The position numbers and the translations under genes were made by a program. Shown here one piece after another: positions 37,323-48,263 of a stretch of DNA of 55,287 bases. Positions within the stretch are counted from its first letter, which is position 1, and each line of letters begins with the position of its first letter. Below the pieces are notes generated by a model. The model ran no database searches, was not told the origin of the DNA, and worked only from the letters and a program-made list of their open reading frames with translations. Source of the DNA: Marilutibacter chinensis (GTDB lineage Bacteria > Pseudomonadota > Gammaproteobacteria > Xanthomonadales > Xanthomonadaceae); the NCBI RefSeq assembly GCF_021725675.1, contig NZ_JAKJPO010000022.1, forward strand, positions 1-55,287, read 5' to 3'.

Positions 37323-38267
37323 TTATGCGAACTGAGGCACGGAAAACCCAGGCCTTACACTGATCGACTCCGTGGAGTAGTGCTTCACGAACGACTCGGC
37401 GACATGCGCCACGGCCTCGGTCGTAGGGTGTCGACCGTCGCCTTGCCACAGCGGAATGCCCAAGCCGTGCATCTGAAAGAACTCGTATGCGGGGAAGTAG
37501 TAGACATGCGGGTCTTCGTGGCATTCGTCCAGAAAGGCATGGATGGCAGCGAGAAGCGTCGCTTTCGAGCGACTGTTCGCGACGTGTGGGTGGACGTTGC
37601 CGCCCGTGTGCTTGAGCGGCACAGGTGAGATCGTGAACACGATGGGCGCCTGAGCTGGCTTCGTGGCGCGGACGATCTGAACGATCTTCCGAAGATCCTC
37701 AACGCATTCGGTGACCGACAAGAAGCGGTTTATGGCTGCCCCGCTCCGCACTCCATTCAGCAGCGTCGCTCCAAGGTAGGGCGACCGGTTGAGCGTGATG
37801 AGTTGATCGTCGATTTCGACCTCCCAGATGTCCGACAGCCCCAGCGTGACGATGAACGCGTCGGCACGCATGAATTCCCGCCGGGATTCTGATGCGATCT
37901 GTGCCTTGATGGCGGCCAGTCGCTCGACGTCGGGTGCATCGATACAGTGCCGCAGGGCGTCAGCGTAGACCACGCCTCCCTCCCGTCGGGGAATGCACCA
38001 TTCGACATCTGGAGCGGAATGCCCTGCAGCGCGCTGAAGTTCGTAGAGTATCGTGCGGCTGTTGTAGTGGATGCCCCAGGTGACCTCAGGGACGGCAAAG
38101 CCCTGAAATTTCAGCCAGCGGTTGATGTTCAGCGCGAAGCAGCTGCCGATGGAATAAGCGCGAGTGTCGCGCCTGAGGAATTTCGCTGCGTCTGAAAAGG
38201 ATTCGAGCGGATTGTCGTCGTGTCGCCACTTGTTTCCCACTTGAGCCAACAGCGTACGCCAATACAT
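37323..38267 (-). CDS. GSCFA-domain protein (SGNH-like hydrolase or transferase)
   Basis: The protein has 314 residues from the ATG at 38265-38267, with GGGAGAAGGA just upstream; a longer frame begins at 38336 without such a site. The family signature GSCFA is at 41-45 in AYSIGSCFALNINRW, followed by ADAFIVTLGLSDIW, VFTISPVPLKHT and the C-terminal WQGDGRHPTTEAVAHV, which carries a D-x-x-H as in SGNH esterases. GSCFA proteins occur in polysaccharide and natural-product loci, where they may add or remove acyl groups. It is the first gene of a pair with the alpha-hydroxyacid oxidase and is divergent from the TauD-type gene. Confidence 0.88.
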   Translation of the reverse strand: MYWRTLLAQVGNKWRHDDNPLESFSDAAKFLRRDTRAYSIGSCFALNINRWLKFQGFAVPEVTWGIHYNSRTILYELQRAAGHSAPDVEWCIPRREGGVVYADALRHCIDAPDVERLAAIKAQIASESRREFMRADAFIVTLGLSDIWEVEIDDQLITLNRSPYLGATLLNGVRSGAAINRFLSVTECVEDLRKIVQIVRATKPAQAPIVFTISPVPLKHTGGNVHPHVANSRSKATLLAAIHAFLDECHEDPHVYYFPAYEFFQMHGLGIPLWQGDGRHPTTEAVAHVAESFVKHYSTESISVRPGFSVPQFA

Positions 38268-38607
38268 GTCCTTCTCCCGTTTCAAATTAGTGATACGATC
38301 CGCATCGGCACTACGAATGCAGTGCTCACATTCCAAGTGGGCGGCACGCCCCCGATATCGCGGGGATCGGGGCCCGATTGTAGTAGATTGCGATGAGCTG
38401 GAACACGTGGGGATCGGATCGGCTTGCCCATGGTCGCGTTTTTCTTGAACCTAAGGCTGCCTCATCCGCTCCCTCTGGAACGTCGCCGCACGCGCGATCG
38501 CGATGCCGGTACGGCGCTGCAGTACGAGCAAGCGTCATACTGCTGGCGGCTGGAGGACGCGATACGCTACGTGGTGTCTGCAGACAAAAGGCATTCGTCG
38601 AGAACCC

Positions 38608-39456
38608 ATGATGCGACCGACACGGCAGGCAGGGATTTCCGTTAGGCCTCTGGCGCACGCGCTGGGTGCCGAGGTAAACGGGATCGATCTTGCCAGACAA
38701 CCTGACTCCGCGGCCGTCGCCTTTATTCGCGATGCCTGGAAGAGGCATCTGGTGCTGGTTTTCCCTGGGCAGGACGTCAGCGCCGAAGCTCATACTCGCT
38801 TCTGCAGCGCTTTCGGCGCGCTCAGAGAGATACGGCCGGTTGCCCATCAGGTCCCCGACGAGCCGTACGTCAGATACGTATCCAACGTCAGGGACTCCGC
38901 CATCAATCCAGTTCATGAGTCAGGCGAAATGCAGTTCCACGCTGACCAGAGCTACTTGCGGGTCCCGTGCATTGCGACGACGCTCTATGCGATGGAAGTT
39001 CCGAATGCGGGCGGGAATACCATGTTCATTAACTGCTACGACGCGTATGCCACACTGCCTCATGACCTGAAACGCGCAGTCGTAGGGCGCAAGGCGCTGA
39101 ACGTTCTCGACTATGCTAGCATTCCCACGCTACGCGGCAGCGCCTTGGGTTCAAGTATGCCCCAGTGGTGGCATCCGATGGTCCGGACCCATCCTGAAAC
39201 GGGCCGTGAAGCGCTTTTCGTCAACCGAATGATGACGCGCGCCGTCGAGGGTCTCGACCACGCCGAGAGCGGGGCGTTGTTGCGCCGCCTGTTTGAGCAT
39301 CAAGAGCAAGAGCGCTTCATGTATGAGCATGTCTGGGCTCCGGGCGATTTCCTGATGTGGGACAACCGATGCACACTCCACGCACGCCGAGACTTCGATC
39401 CGCGAGACCGCCGGATGCTGCGCCGAGTGACGATCCACGCTAGGACAGCAGACTGA
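38608..39456 (+). CDS. TauD/TfdA-family 2-oxoglutarate Fe(II) dioxygenase
   Basis: The protein has 282 residues from the ATG at 38608. The iron-binding facial triad is H111 and D113 in MQFHADQSYL and H258 in NRCTLHARRDF; an arginine near 269-272 (RRMLRRVTIH) should hold 2-oxoglutarate. The fold and length fit the TauD/TfdA group. PvcB/IsnB, the partner of PvcA-type isonitrile synthases, belongs to the same family, so pairing with the isonitrile-synthase-family gene at 20.9-22.5 kb is conceivable although they are 16 kb apart. It stands alone on its strand and ends about 260 bases before an IS element. Confidence 0.9.
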   Translation: MMRPTRQAGISVRPLAHALGAEVNGIDLARQPDSAAVAFIRDAWKRHLVLVFPGQDVSAEAHTRFCSAFGALREIRPVAHQVPDEPYVRYVSNVRDSAINPVHESGEMQFHADQSYLRVPCIATTLYAMEVPNAGGNTMFINCYDAYATLPHDLKRAVVGRKALNVLDYASIPTLRGSALGSSMPQWWHPMVRTHPETGREALFVNRMMTRAVEGLDHAESGALLRRLFEHQEQERFMYEHVWAPGDFLMWDNRCTLHARRDFDPRDRRMLRRVTIHARTAD

Positions 39457-39718
39457 CGGGCGGCGCCGCTTAGGTGGAACTGCGCCGTCTGGTACCGCAG
39501 TCTTCATGTGATCGTTGGTGGTGGAAGAATTCCCTAACCGATCGTCAGGGCGCCGGTCGGCGCATCCGGTCCTGTCCGACGCAACGCGTCTGGCCCCGGG
39601 GCAACGGTCGCATCGGCCCGGTCGATAGCGTGATCGGCCGGGTCGATCAGCCACCGCCGGACCCGGCTTGACGCCAGGTTTTGAACACCTCCACGGCGAC
39701 GCTGTTGGACAGGTTGAG
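39457..39718. other. Short gap before the complete IS407-group element
   Basis: These 262 bases have no gene I recognise. They lie between the TauD-type gene and the IS right end. No target duplication of the IS is seen (flanks tgag and tatc). Confidence 0.4.
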
Positions 39719-39734
39719 TGACCTCCTCCCCGCG

Positions 39735-40575
39735 TTAGGCCCGAGCCGAACTGGAAAATTCGGCCTTGGGTTGGGAGATGAACCGGGCGGCGAACTCGGC
39801 CGGTGGGACATCGCCGATCGACGAGTGCGTCCGGAAATGATTGTAATCGACCCTCCAGCTTTCGATCTTCCGGCGGGCGTCGTCGAGCGACAGGAACCAA
39901 TGGGTGTTGAGGCATTCGTCCCTGAAACTGCCGTTGAACGATTCGATGAACAGGTTGTCGGTGGGCGTGCCGGGACGGGAGTAGTCCATCGTCACGCCGT
40001 GGTCGTAGGCCCAGCGGTCCATCACGATCGAGATGAACTCGCTGCCGTTGTCGGTCTGGATACGCTGGGGCAGGTCACGCTGATGGCGTAGCCGCTCCAT
40101 CACCGCCACCACGTCTTCGGCCTTGAGTTGCTGGTCGACTTCAATGGCCAGGCACTCCTTGCTGAAGTTGTCCACCACCGTCAGGGCCCGGAAGCGGCGC
40201 CCATCGAACAGGGCATCGGCCACGAAGTCCATGCTCCAGACCTGGTTGGGGGCCGTCGGCGTGATGCGTTCCAGGTGATGTGCCGCGGCCTTGCGTCGAC
40301 GCGGCCGCTTGCGCCGCAGATTGATGAGTCCAGCCTGGCAGTACGGCCGGTACACGCGCTTATGGTTGGCCTTCCAGTCCTCCCGGCGCAGCAGCACGAA
40401 GATCCGACGGAAGCCGTAGCGGACCCGCGTGGCGGCAATCTCCTCGATCCGCCGAAGCAATGGGGCATCGTCGTTCTCCCGGGCTGGTAGTACCACGCCG
40501 AGCGGCTTTGCCTGACCACCTCGCAGGCCCGGCGCACGCCGACGCGGTAACGGTCGATCAAATGACCCACGAGCG
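39735..40575 (-). pseudogene. IS407-group transposase orfB, frameshifted
   Basis: The N-terminal part ([20 protein letters not shown] then [11 protein letters not shown]) is in one frame and the rest ([20 protein letters not shown]) in another; the break is near 40485. The remaining 253 residues are open and contain the full DDE core ([34 protein letters not shown]). A three-base insertion gives [10 protein letters not shown] where the 27.6-kb copy has AGLNLRRKR. Unless the break is a sequencing error, this copy cannot make full OrfB. Confidence 0.8.
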
Positions 40576-40593
40576 TCTTGCGCTGCGCGGGCC

Positions 40594-40860
40594 TCAGAGC
40601 TTTTTTGACAGCACGTCCTGCAGCATGACCTTGTCCAGGCTCAGGTCGGCGACCAGCTGCTTGAGCTTGCGGTTGTCCTCCTCGAGCTGCCGCAGCCGTC
40701 GCAGTTCGGCCACCCCCAGCCCTCCGAACTTCTTTCGCCAGGCGTAGAACGTGGCCTGGCTGATGCCCATCTTGAGGCAGATCTCCTCGACCGTCGTGCC
40801 GCTCTCGGCCTGCTTAAGGGCAAACGCGATCTGTTCCTCGGTGAACTTCGACTTCTTCAT
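40594..40860 (-). CDS. IS407-group orfA (helix-turn-helix)
   Basis: The protein has 88 residues from the ATG at 40858-40860 ([17 protein letters not shown]), with a helix-turn-helix [18 protein letters not shown] and a leucine-rich tail. The frame stays open upstream past the IS end, but AAGGAGG before this ATG fixes the start. It is nearly identical to the copy at 10778-11044. Confidence 0.9.
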   Translation of the reverse strand: MKKSKFTEEQIAFALKQAESGTTVEEICLKMGISQATFYAWRKKFGGLGVAELRRLRQLEEDNRKLKQLVADLSLDKVMLQDVLSKKL

Positions 40861-40939
40861 GGCGACAAGCCTCCTTGTGGCCTGAGTGTCGCCGAATTCT
40901 CTAGTACTGACTGGTCCGATTTTCAGGGAGGAGGTCATA

Positions 40940-41914
40940 TCAATAGGCCGGATTCTGGTGCCAGGCCCAAGCAGTCGAAAGGATCCCCTCGATACCAGGG
41001 TAGCGGGGTTGCCAACCGAGCTCGGCACGCGCTTTGTCGCTGCTGGCCACTAGGACGGCTGGATCGCCTGTGCGACGAGCAGCCACCTCGTAGGCGATCT
41101 TTCTCCCTGTCACCTGCTCGGCCGCAGCCAGCACCTCACGGACGCTGAATCCGCCACCATTGCCCAAATTGAACCGTCCGGCACCTTCATTGTGTGCCAT
41201 CCAGTGTAGTGCCTTGAGGTGTGCGTCTGCCAGATCGTTCACATGCACGTAGTCGCGGATGCATGTCCCGTCCCGCGTCGGGTAGTCGTCCCCAAGAACC
41301 TTGAGTCCCGACCTCTGGCCAAGAACCGAGCGGAACATGTTCGGAATTAAGTGCGTCTCGGGATGGTGCGACTCGCCAATGCATCCGGACGGATCTGCAC
41401 CTGCCGCATTGAAGTACCTCAATGCCACCGAGCGCAGCTGGTAAGCCCTGGCGGCGTCTTCAAGGATCGACTCCACCATTAGCTTGCTTTTGCCATACGG
41501 GTTTATGGGGCGGCAGGGGTGGGTTTCGTCGATCAGGTCACGCTCCGGATTTCCGAAGACCGCCGCAGTCGATGAGAACACCAGCTTGTCGACGTCATGA
41601 CGCCTCATCGCGTCGAGCAGGTTGAGGGTCCCGGTCACATTGGCGCGGTAGTAGTCATAGGGTGCGGTCACCGACTCGCCGACCAGCGACCGAGCACAAA
41701 AGTGCATCACTGCATCGAAGCGATTCGATGACAAGACACGGTTCAGTGAATCCGGTTGCAGCAAATCGGCTTCGACAAGGGGTCCCCACTGCACGGCCTG
41801 ACGGTGACCGGTACTTAGGTTGTCGAGGACGTGAACTTCGATGCCTTCTCCCGCAAGCAGCTTCACCACGTGCGCGCCGATATAGCCTGCACCTCCTGCG
41901 ATCAACACTTTCAT
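40940..41914 (-). CDS. galE: UDP-glucose 4-epimerase
   Basis: The protein has 324 residues, the usual GalE length. The NAD-binding motif is GGAGYIGAHVV (7-17); the catalytic set is S115 in VFSSTAAVFG and Y140/K144 in NPYGKSKL; the C-terminal GDDYPTRDGTCIRDYVHVND is characteristic of GalE. It interconverts UDP-glucose and UDP-galactose (or N-acetylated forms) and so supplies sugar donors. GAGG precedes the ATG. The stop lies two bases from the end of the IS407-group element, which seems to have landed right behind the gene. Confidence 0.95.
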   Translation of the reverse strand: MKVLIAGGAGYIGAHVVKLLAGEGIEVHVLDNLSTGHRQAVQWGPLVEADLLQPDSLNRVLSSNRFDAVMHFCARSLVGESVTAPYDYYRANVTGTLNLLDAMRRHDVDKLVFSSTAAVFGNPERDLIDETHPCRPINPYGKSKLMVESILEDAARAYQLRSVALRYFNAAGADPSGCIGESHHPETHLIPNMFRSVLGQRSGLKVLGDDYPTRDGTCIRDYVHVNDLADAHLKALHWMAHNEGAGRFNLGNGGGFSVREVLAAAEQVTGRKIAYEVAARRTGDPAVLVASSDKARAELGWQPRYPGIEGILSTAWAWHQNPAY

Positions 41915-42287
41915 TATCGCCTCATCAACTCGAATATAGCTCTATTAACTCAAGCGACATCAAACCAATACGAGACCGTCTTGGGGGCGTCGGTGTACAG
42001 ATGCAGCTGGGCCGGGGAATTGGCATCAGTCGTATGGGCGAGGCGGCGGCATTCGCGGGTCCGGGTCAGCGTGTGCTGCTGGGCGTACTCACGAGCGTGA
42101 GGCATGACGCGTCGCCGTCCGGACCCGTAGCGGACTGTAACCGATGCGTACCGTGTGTGCGGGTGCCTGGTGTCATTGCCGTCTCGCGATGGCGGACTGG
42201 CGCGAAGACCGGCAGCGGATCCGGGCGAACCGGCAGCGCCGCGACGTCGGCATCTATCACGCGTGCGTGGCGACCGGACCATAGCCC
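41915..42287. other. Gap of about 370 bases between galE and the mrcA pseudogene
   Basis: An AT-rich stretch right before galE probably holds its promoter, but I could not fix -35 and -10 boxes. A 31-codon plus-strand frame at 42189-42284 (MADWREDRQRIRANRQRRD) has gene-like codon use but is too short to call. Confidence 0.4.
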
Positions 42288-43821
42288 TCAGCCCCAGAAG
42301 ATGTCGAAGGCTTCTTTCTCGGGCACCTCGTCCTGCGGACCTTAATCGACATAGGCCTCCATCCGTTCGAGGTCCTTGGCCTTGACCCATTCGACGATGC
42401 CGCTGCCGCCGTCTTCGACCAACTGGCCGACGGCGCCGACGCGGACCTCGACCATGCCCTCGGGTGGCTCGTTGGCGGCGATCGGTTTGCCTTCGAGCGC
42501 CGTGCGCATGTAGTCGATCCAGATCGGCAGCGCGGCCCTGCTACCCAATTCGCCGCGCCCGAGCGACTTGAAGTTGTCGCGGCCGACCCAGACGGTGGTG
42601 ACGTAAGGGCCACCGAAGCCCGAGAACCATGCATCGCGGAAATCGTTGCTAGATCCCGTCTTGCAGGCCACATCTTCGCGCTTGAGCACCTTGGCGGCCC
42701 TGTCAGTGCCGCGCTGGACCACGTCGCGTATTATCGAGACCAGCTGGTAGGCCACGCGCGCGTCAATCGCGCGCGGCGCTACCGCTGCGCCGACCGGTAG
42801 TTCCGCGGAGGGCTTCCTGTCAGTGGCCTTGGCGTTTTCGTCCGATGTGGTCCGCCGTGCGCTGCCGGCCGGCCCGAGGTCGAAGCCTGCCACTGTGTTC
42901 GACACCCGGATCGGCTTGCCGGAAGCGCCGATACCACAGCTGCGGCAGGCGGTCGCCGGCTTCTCTTTGAGCACGACATGGCCGCCATGGTCGCGGACCT
43001 CGTCGAGCAGCCAGGGCGTGATCCTATAACCGCCGTTGGCGAAGGTGGCGTAGCCGCCTGCGACCATGATCGGCGGCAACGAGGCGCCACCGAGCGACAT
43101 CGACAGATTTTGTGGCAGCAGCTCTTCGTCCAAGCAGAAACGGCTGATGTAGCGGCGCGTATAGTCCACGCCGATCGCATTCAGCGGGCGCACCGAGATC
43201 AGGTTGCGCGACTGCACCAACGCCTCGCGCACGCGCATGGCACCGGCGAAGTTGCTGCTTTCGTTCTGCGGCCGCCAGACCTTGTCATTGCGCATCCGGA
43301 ACACCAGAGGCGCGTCGAGCACGATCGAGGCGAGATTGAAGCCCTTCTCGAGCGCGGCCGCGTACACAAACGGCTTGAACGAGGAGCCGGGCTAGCGCCG
43401 CGCTTGGGTGGCGCGGTTGAATTTGCTGCCGGCGAAGCTGTAGTCGCCGCTGAGCGCGCGCATTGCGTCGGTGTCGTAGTCCAGCGAGATCAGCGCGGCT
43501 TGGGGGCGGGGAATCTGGTCCCCCCGCCAGCTTGGGAGGCGGATCGGGGGCGGTTTTGTCGTCCTTGCCCCCCTGTTGGCCGCTTTGGGTGGCTCGAAGA
43601 TGCGCACCCGCGCCAGGTCGCCGCGCTTGAACAGCGCCGACGGACTGCGGCCTGGCCTGGGGCGGGTGCTGGCGGCGTCCAGCATGATCTGGGTACCGTC
43701 GGCCAGGACCGCGTCGGCGATGCCGCCGCCGCTGCGCAGCACGATAGGCCAACCCGACCAGCAGCACGGCGCCGAGCGAGAGGAATAGGGCCCAGCGGAG
43801 CAGGCGGCGGAAGCGGGGCAT
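42288..43821 (-). pseudogene. mrcA: mrcA (penicillin-binding protein 1A) pseudogene
   Basis: The start MPRFRRLLRWALFLSLGAVL is kept, but nearly all of the glycosyltransferase domain is deleted. The transpeptidase part follows in broken frames. NRATQARR is followed by TAG (43392-43394) where a Gln is expected, three residues before the active-site SSFK motif. Downstream, about 350 residues are open to a TAA at 42342-42344, after which the natural 17-residue end (GPQDEVPEKEAF...FWG) and its TGA at 42288-42290 can still be read. A working copy must exist elsewhere. Confidence 0.88.
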
Positions 43822-44032
43822 CGGAGGGGGGGCAAAAGCAGTCGAAGTCGGCGGAGTATGGAGGAGCCGCGGTGAGACCCCTCCGATGTCGCCGAAACCG
43901 TGTTTGGGCGGCGTTTAGGGTGTGGCGGCGAGTGGCAGATTGGCACATAGAGGTTGCCAGCCCGTGAAAAGTCCGTTATGTGGCGAGGGACGATGTGCGC
44001 GCAAACGCCCGTCACAAGGGGGAGTCGTAGGA

Positions 44033-45530
<1,498 letters not shown>

Positions 45531-45531
45531 C

Positions 45532-46540
45532 TGTGATCTCTCAGTAGGTTGTTCATCCGGGGAGGCGGAAGACTGGAGGTGCGAATCAGCCACCGTTCCA
45601 GGAGCCCCGGATGAACCTGCATAAACATGCTCGTCTTAGCCCCCGCGGTCGAGCCCTTCTCGTCCGGCGCATCGTTGAAGAAGGGCTTCGAGCCGAGGAG
45701 GCGGCCCACGCAGCGGGGGCAGTGTGCGAACCGCGTACAAGTGGCTCAAACGCTTCAGGGAGGAAGGACTGGAGGGACTGCTGGACCGGCCTTCCCGCCC
45801 ACAATCCTGTTCGCATGCAACATCGCCGGCGGTAGTCGCCCAGCTGATCGAACGACGACAGGCCCGGCAGACCTATCGCCAGATCGCTCTGGAGCTTGGC
45901 GTTGCCCCAAGCACGACCGCTCGACCGCTGCGACGGGCGGGGCTACACCGATTGGCCGAGTTGGAGCCGGCCCGGCCCGACAATCGCTTTGAACACCCCA
46001 AGCCCGGCGATCTGCTGCATCTGGATATCAAGAAGCTTGGTCGCTTCTGGCGGCCCGGCCATCGTATGACCGGCGACCGGACCACCGCTTCCGATAGTGT
46101 GGGCTGAGAGTTTGTCCACCTGGCAATCGATAACCACTCCCGCGAGGCCTTCGGCGCCATCGAGCGCGACATGAGTGCCTGCCGTGCGCTGCTTCGCGCC
46201 GTGCGTTACTACCGGGGCCTGGGGATCCATTTCCGCCGGGTCTTGACCGGCAACGGCGCCTGTTACAGATCACGTCGCTTTCGCCGGCCCGTCAAGCGCC
46301 TCGGGCTTCGCCACAAATGGACCCGGCCCTACACGCCACGCACCAACGGCAAGGCCGAGCGACGGGTTCAGACCGCACTGCAGGAATGGGCCTATGCGAG
46401 CGCCTATGACAGCTGCGAGCAGCGCCGCCAGGTGCTTCCCCACTGGTTGCACCACTACAACTGGCATCGCCCTCACGCCAGCTTGGGCTACAAGCCTCCG
46501 ATCAGCCGACTGCCACTGAACAACGTACTGGGTTTACACA
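45532..46540 (+). mobile_element. IS481-family element with both ends, inactive
   Basis: The left end TGTGATCTCTCAGTAGGTTG and the right end, read in reverse as TGTGTAAACCCAGTACGTTG, form imperfect inverted repeats of the IS481 type. The element is about 1009 bases and holds one transposase gene, which is broken. It lies between the Y2 remnant and an IS5 remnant. Confidence 0.85.
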
Positions 46541-46545
46541 GTTAG
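45611..46545 (+). pseudogene. IS481-family transposase, frameshifted and with a nonsense codon
   Basis: It starts MNLHKHARLSPRGRALLVRR. A one-base deletion near 45720 shifts the frame before VRTAYKWLKRFREEGLEGLL. The integrase core follows (DLLHLDIKKLGRF), then a TGA at 46105-46107 stands where a Trp is expected (DSVG-stop-EFVHLAID). The C-terminal part is open: YTPRTNGKAERRVQTALQEW, HYNWHRPHASLGYKPP. Two separate lesions mean it is dead. Confidence 0.85.
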
Positions 46546-46893
46546 ACCACGGCAGCGCACCTGGGTGTAGCCGAACTGCCGCTTGATCACCCGGAACGGA
46601 TGCTCGACCTTCGCGCGCAGGCTGGCCTTGTAGCGCTCCCTGCGCTCGACGTGGCGGCGCTCGCGCCGGTTTCTGATCGCACGCGATGATCGTGGCATCC
46701 ACAATCGTCCCGCACGCAGGCTCTGGCCCTTGCGCGCCAGGTGCGCGTTGACCCGGTCCAACAACCTCCGCGCCAGGTTTGCGTCTCCAGCAGGCGACGG
46801 AAGTTGAGGATCGTGGCCTCGTCGGGCAGAGCATACAGACCACCCAAATGGGCGAACCGACGCAGCGTCGGAATCTCGTACAGCGCGAGCGGT
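46541..46893 (-). pseudogene. IS5-family transposase, internally deleted remnant
   Basis: From the right: [20 protein letters not shown] and [12 protein letters not shown], then shifted frames through LLDRVNAHLARKGQSLRAG and VDATIIA, then a jump over about 130 residues to [20 protein letters not shown] and [18 protein letters not shown]. The start (before YEIPTL) is missing, as is the C-terminal end. It is the same IS species as at 29357-29664 and 54953-55287. Confidence 0.8.
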
Positions 46894-47310
46894 GACCTCG
46901 TGCCAAGGGCATTGCTTGTGATGCTCTTCTTGGGCGACCCTCCAGGGCTGAATGCGCGGTCCGCGATGAAGGTTGCGTTGCACCTGCCGTACATCGCCTC
47001 AGTGGGATCCGGTACTCGCCGTCTGTTGCGTCGGCAGCGGATTCATTGGCAGGGGGAGCACCGAAAGGCCGTTCGTCCCATTCGGCCATGGATGTCCGAC
47101 GAGACCGGCGGCACGACCGATATCGAACCCTCTCGAACGATGGGCCACGCTCATACGTCATTCGACGATGGCTACCGACCGGCGATTGCCGCACAAGTAG
47201 GCACTTGTTCAATCATGCCGGGGCGCGAGAACGGTCGCTCTTGTAATGAGTCGTCTCTGAAGAATCAGTTCTTCAGCCCACGCTAGCCGCGCATCGTCGC
47301 GACAGGCGGA
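46894..47310. other. Gap of about 415 bases without a recognisable gene
   Basis: It lies between the IS5 remnant and the GT2 gene stop. A plus-strand frame runs through it from inside the IS5 remnant but has no family match. Confidence 0.4.
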
Positions 47311-48159
47311 TCATAGCGGCGGGCGCATCGCCAAGGCTTTCTGAAGGCGGCGGTCATCAACTAGGTCCCCGCTCGCCAAGCCCTCTTCCAGAGTGGTCGG
47401 CGGCGGCCGAAGGCCGACATAGTAGGCCGGCAGGGTTCCACCCAAGAGGTGTTGGCTGTAGAGGTGGCGCCAAGTGTCTCCCACTCTGGAACTGACGCGC
47501 GGGTTGCGAATCAGGGCCTCGGTTCCCTCCCGAATCTTACGCTCCAGTTGGTCGTAGCTGCGCACAGGGAAATGGAGGATATCCAGTCCAGAGGAGGGCG
47601 CGGCCGGTACTGCCTGTCCGTCCAGCATGACGACGTGATTACCATCTCCGATGGCAATGGCGGCGAGCCCGCGATGACACACCTTGGGCGGCAGCGGGCG
47701 ACCGCGACTGTTCAGCGACCTCCGTTCACGAATGGTCTGCTTCTGATGGAAAGGCAGTTCGTCGGCCGCATTCGGTCCGGGTGGCAAGAAATTCCGTCGC
47801 TCCACGCTTAAGGCCTGCACCGAGGCGGGAATCGCGGCCAGCTCGTCTTTTAGGTTGCCCCCGGTAGGCCACCAAAATTCGTCGGCATCACTGTTGATCA
47901 CCCAGTCCGCGCCGTATTCCTCGGCTGCCATCCGAGCCATGCGTGTCACCCACACCGCTTGATCATGGGTGTGGCTGGACTCACGCAGAAGCCGCAACAC
48001 ACCTTTGCGCTCGTAGGTCTCAAGGACGGCATCGGTGCCATCGCTGGAGCCGTTGTCGGTGGCGATGATCAGATCCACTCCGCGGCTCAGGTGGAAGTCC
48101 AGCATGCTGCCGACGATATCGGCCTCATTGCGGCAGAGCAGAGTGAGTATCAGGCGCAT
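47311..48159 (-). CDS. GT2-type glycosyltransferase (Glyco_tranf_2_4)
   Basis: The protein has 282 residues. The domain opens with LILTLLCRNEADIVGSMLDF and VDLIIATDNGSSDGTDAVL; the metal-binding motif is WVINSDADEFWWP (D91-D93). Histidines in the acceptor half (LDILHFPVRSYDQLERKI) are conserved in this group. It is a soluble enzyme and probably adds a sugar to a polysaccharide or glycolipid. It is the last gene of the minus-strand glycan group, 104 bases after the GT90 gene. A decayed relative lies at 31147-31405. Confidence 0.9.
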   Translation of the reverse strand: MRLILTLLCRNEADIVGSMLDFHLSRGVDLIIATDNGSSDGTDAVLETYERKGVLRLLRESSHTHDQAVWVTRMARMAAEEYGADWVINSDADEFWWPTGGNLKDELAAIPASVQALSVERRNFLPPGPNAADELPFHQKQTIRERRSLNSRGRPLPPKVCHRGLAAIAIGDGNHVVMLDGQAVPAAPSSGLDILHFPVRSYDQLERKIREGTEALIRNPRVSSRVGDTWRHLYSQHLLGGTLPAYYVGLRPPPTTLEEGLASGDLVDDRRLQKALAMRPPL

Positions 48160-48263
48160 TCCCAGAATCCATTCAATTCAAGGCCTCTCGTTCATCGCGC
48201 CGGCGTGGCATCCATGCTGGCTGCATGCGAGAAGGATACGGTACGACCGTTGCACGTCGGCAG

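Larger units (their letters stand above)
39719..40937 (-). mobile_element. Full-length IS407-group (IS3 family) element, 1219 bases
   Basis: Both ends are present: TGACCTCCTCCCCGCG at 39719 and, in reverse, TGACCTCCTCCCTGAAAA at 40937. It carries orfA and a frameshifted orfB on the minus strand. It is the reference for the four partial copies in the window. The four-base flanks do not match, so it may have recombined after insertion. Confidence 0.93.

Noticed and set aside
39151..39915. 254-codon minus-strand frame running from the TauD-type gene into the IS
   Set aside because: It is antisense to TauD and out of phase in orfB; chance in GC-rich DNA.
42189..42284. 31-codon frame MADWREDRQRIRANRQRRD with gene-like codon use
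   Set aside because: No ribosome site and no family match; it may be a gene fragment next to the mrcA pseudogene, but it is too short to support.
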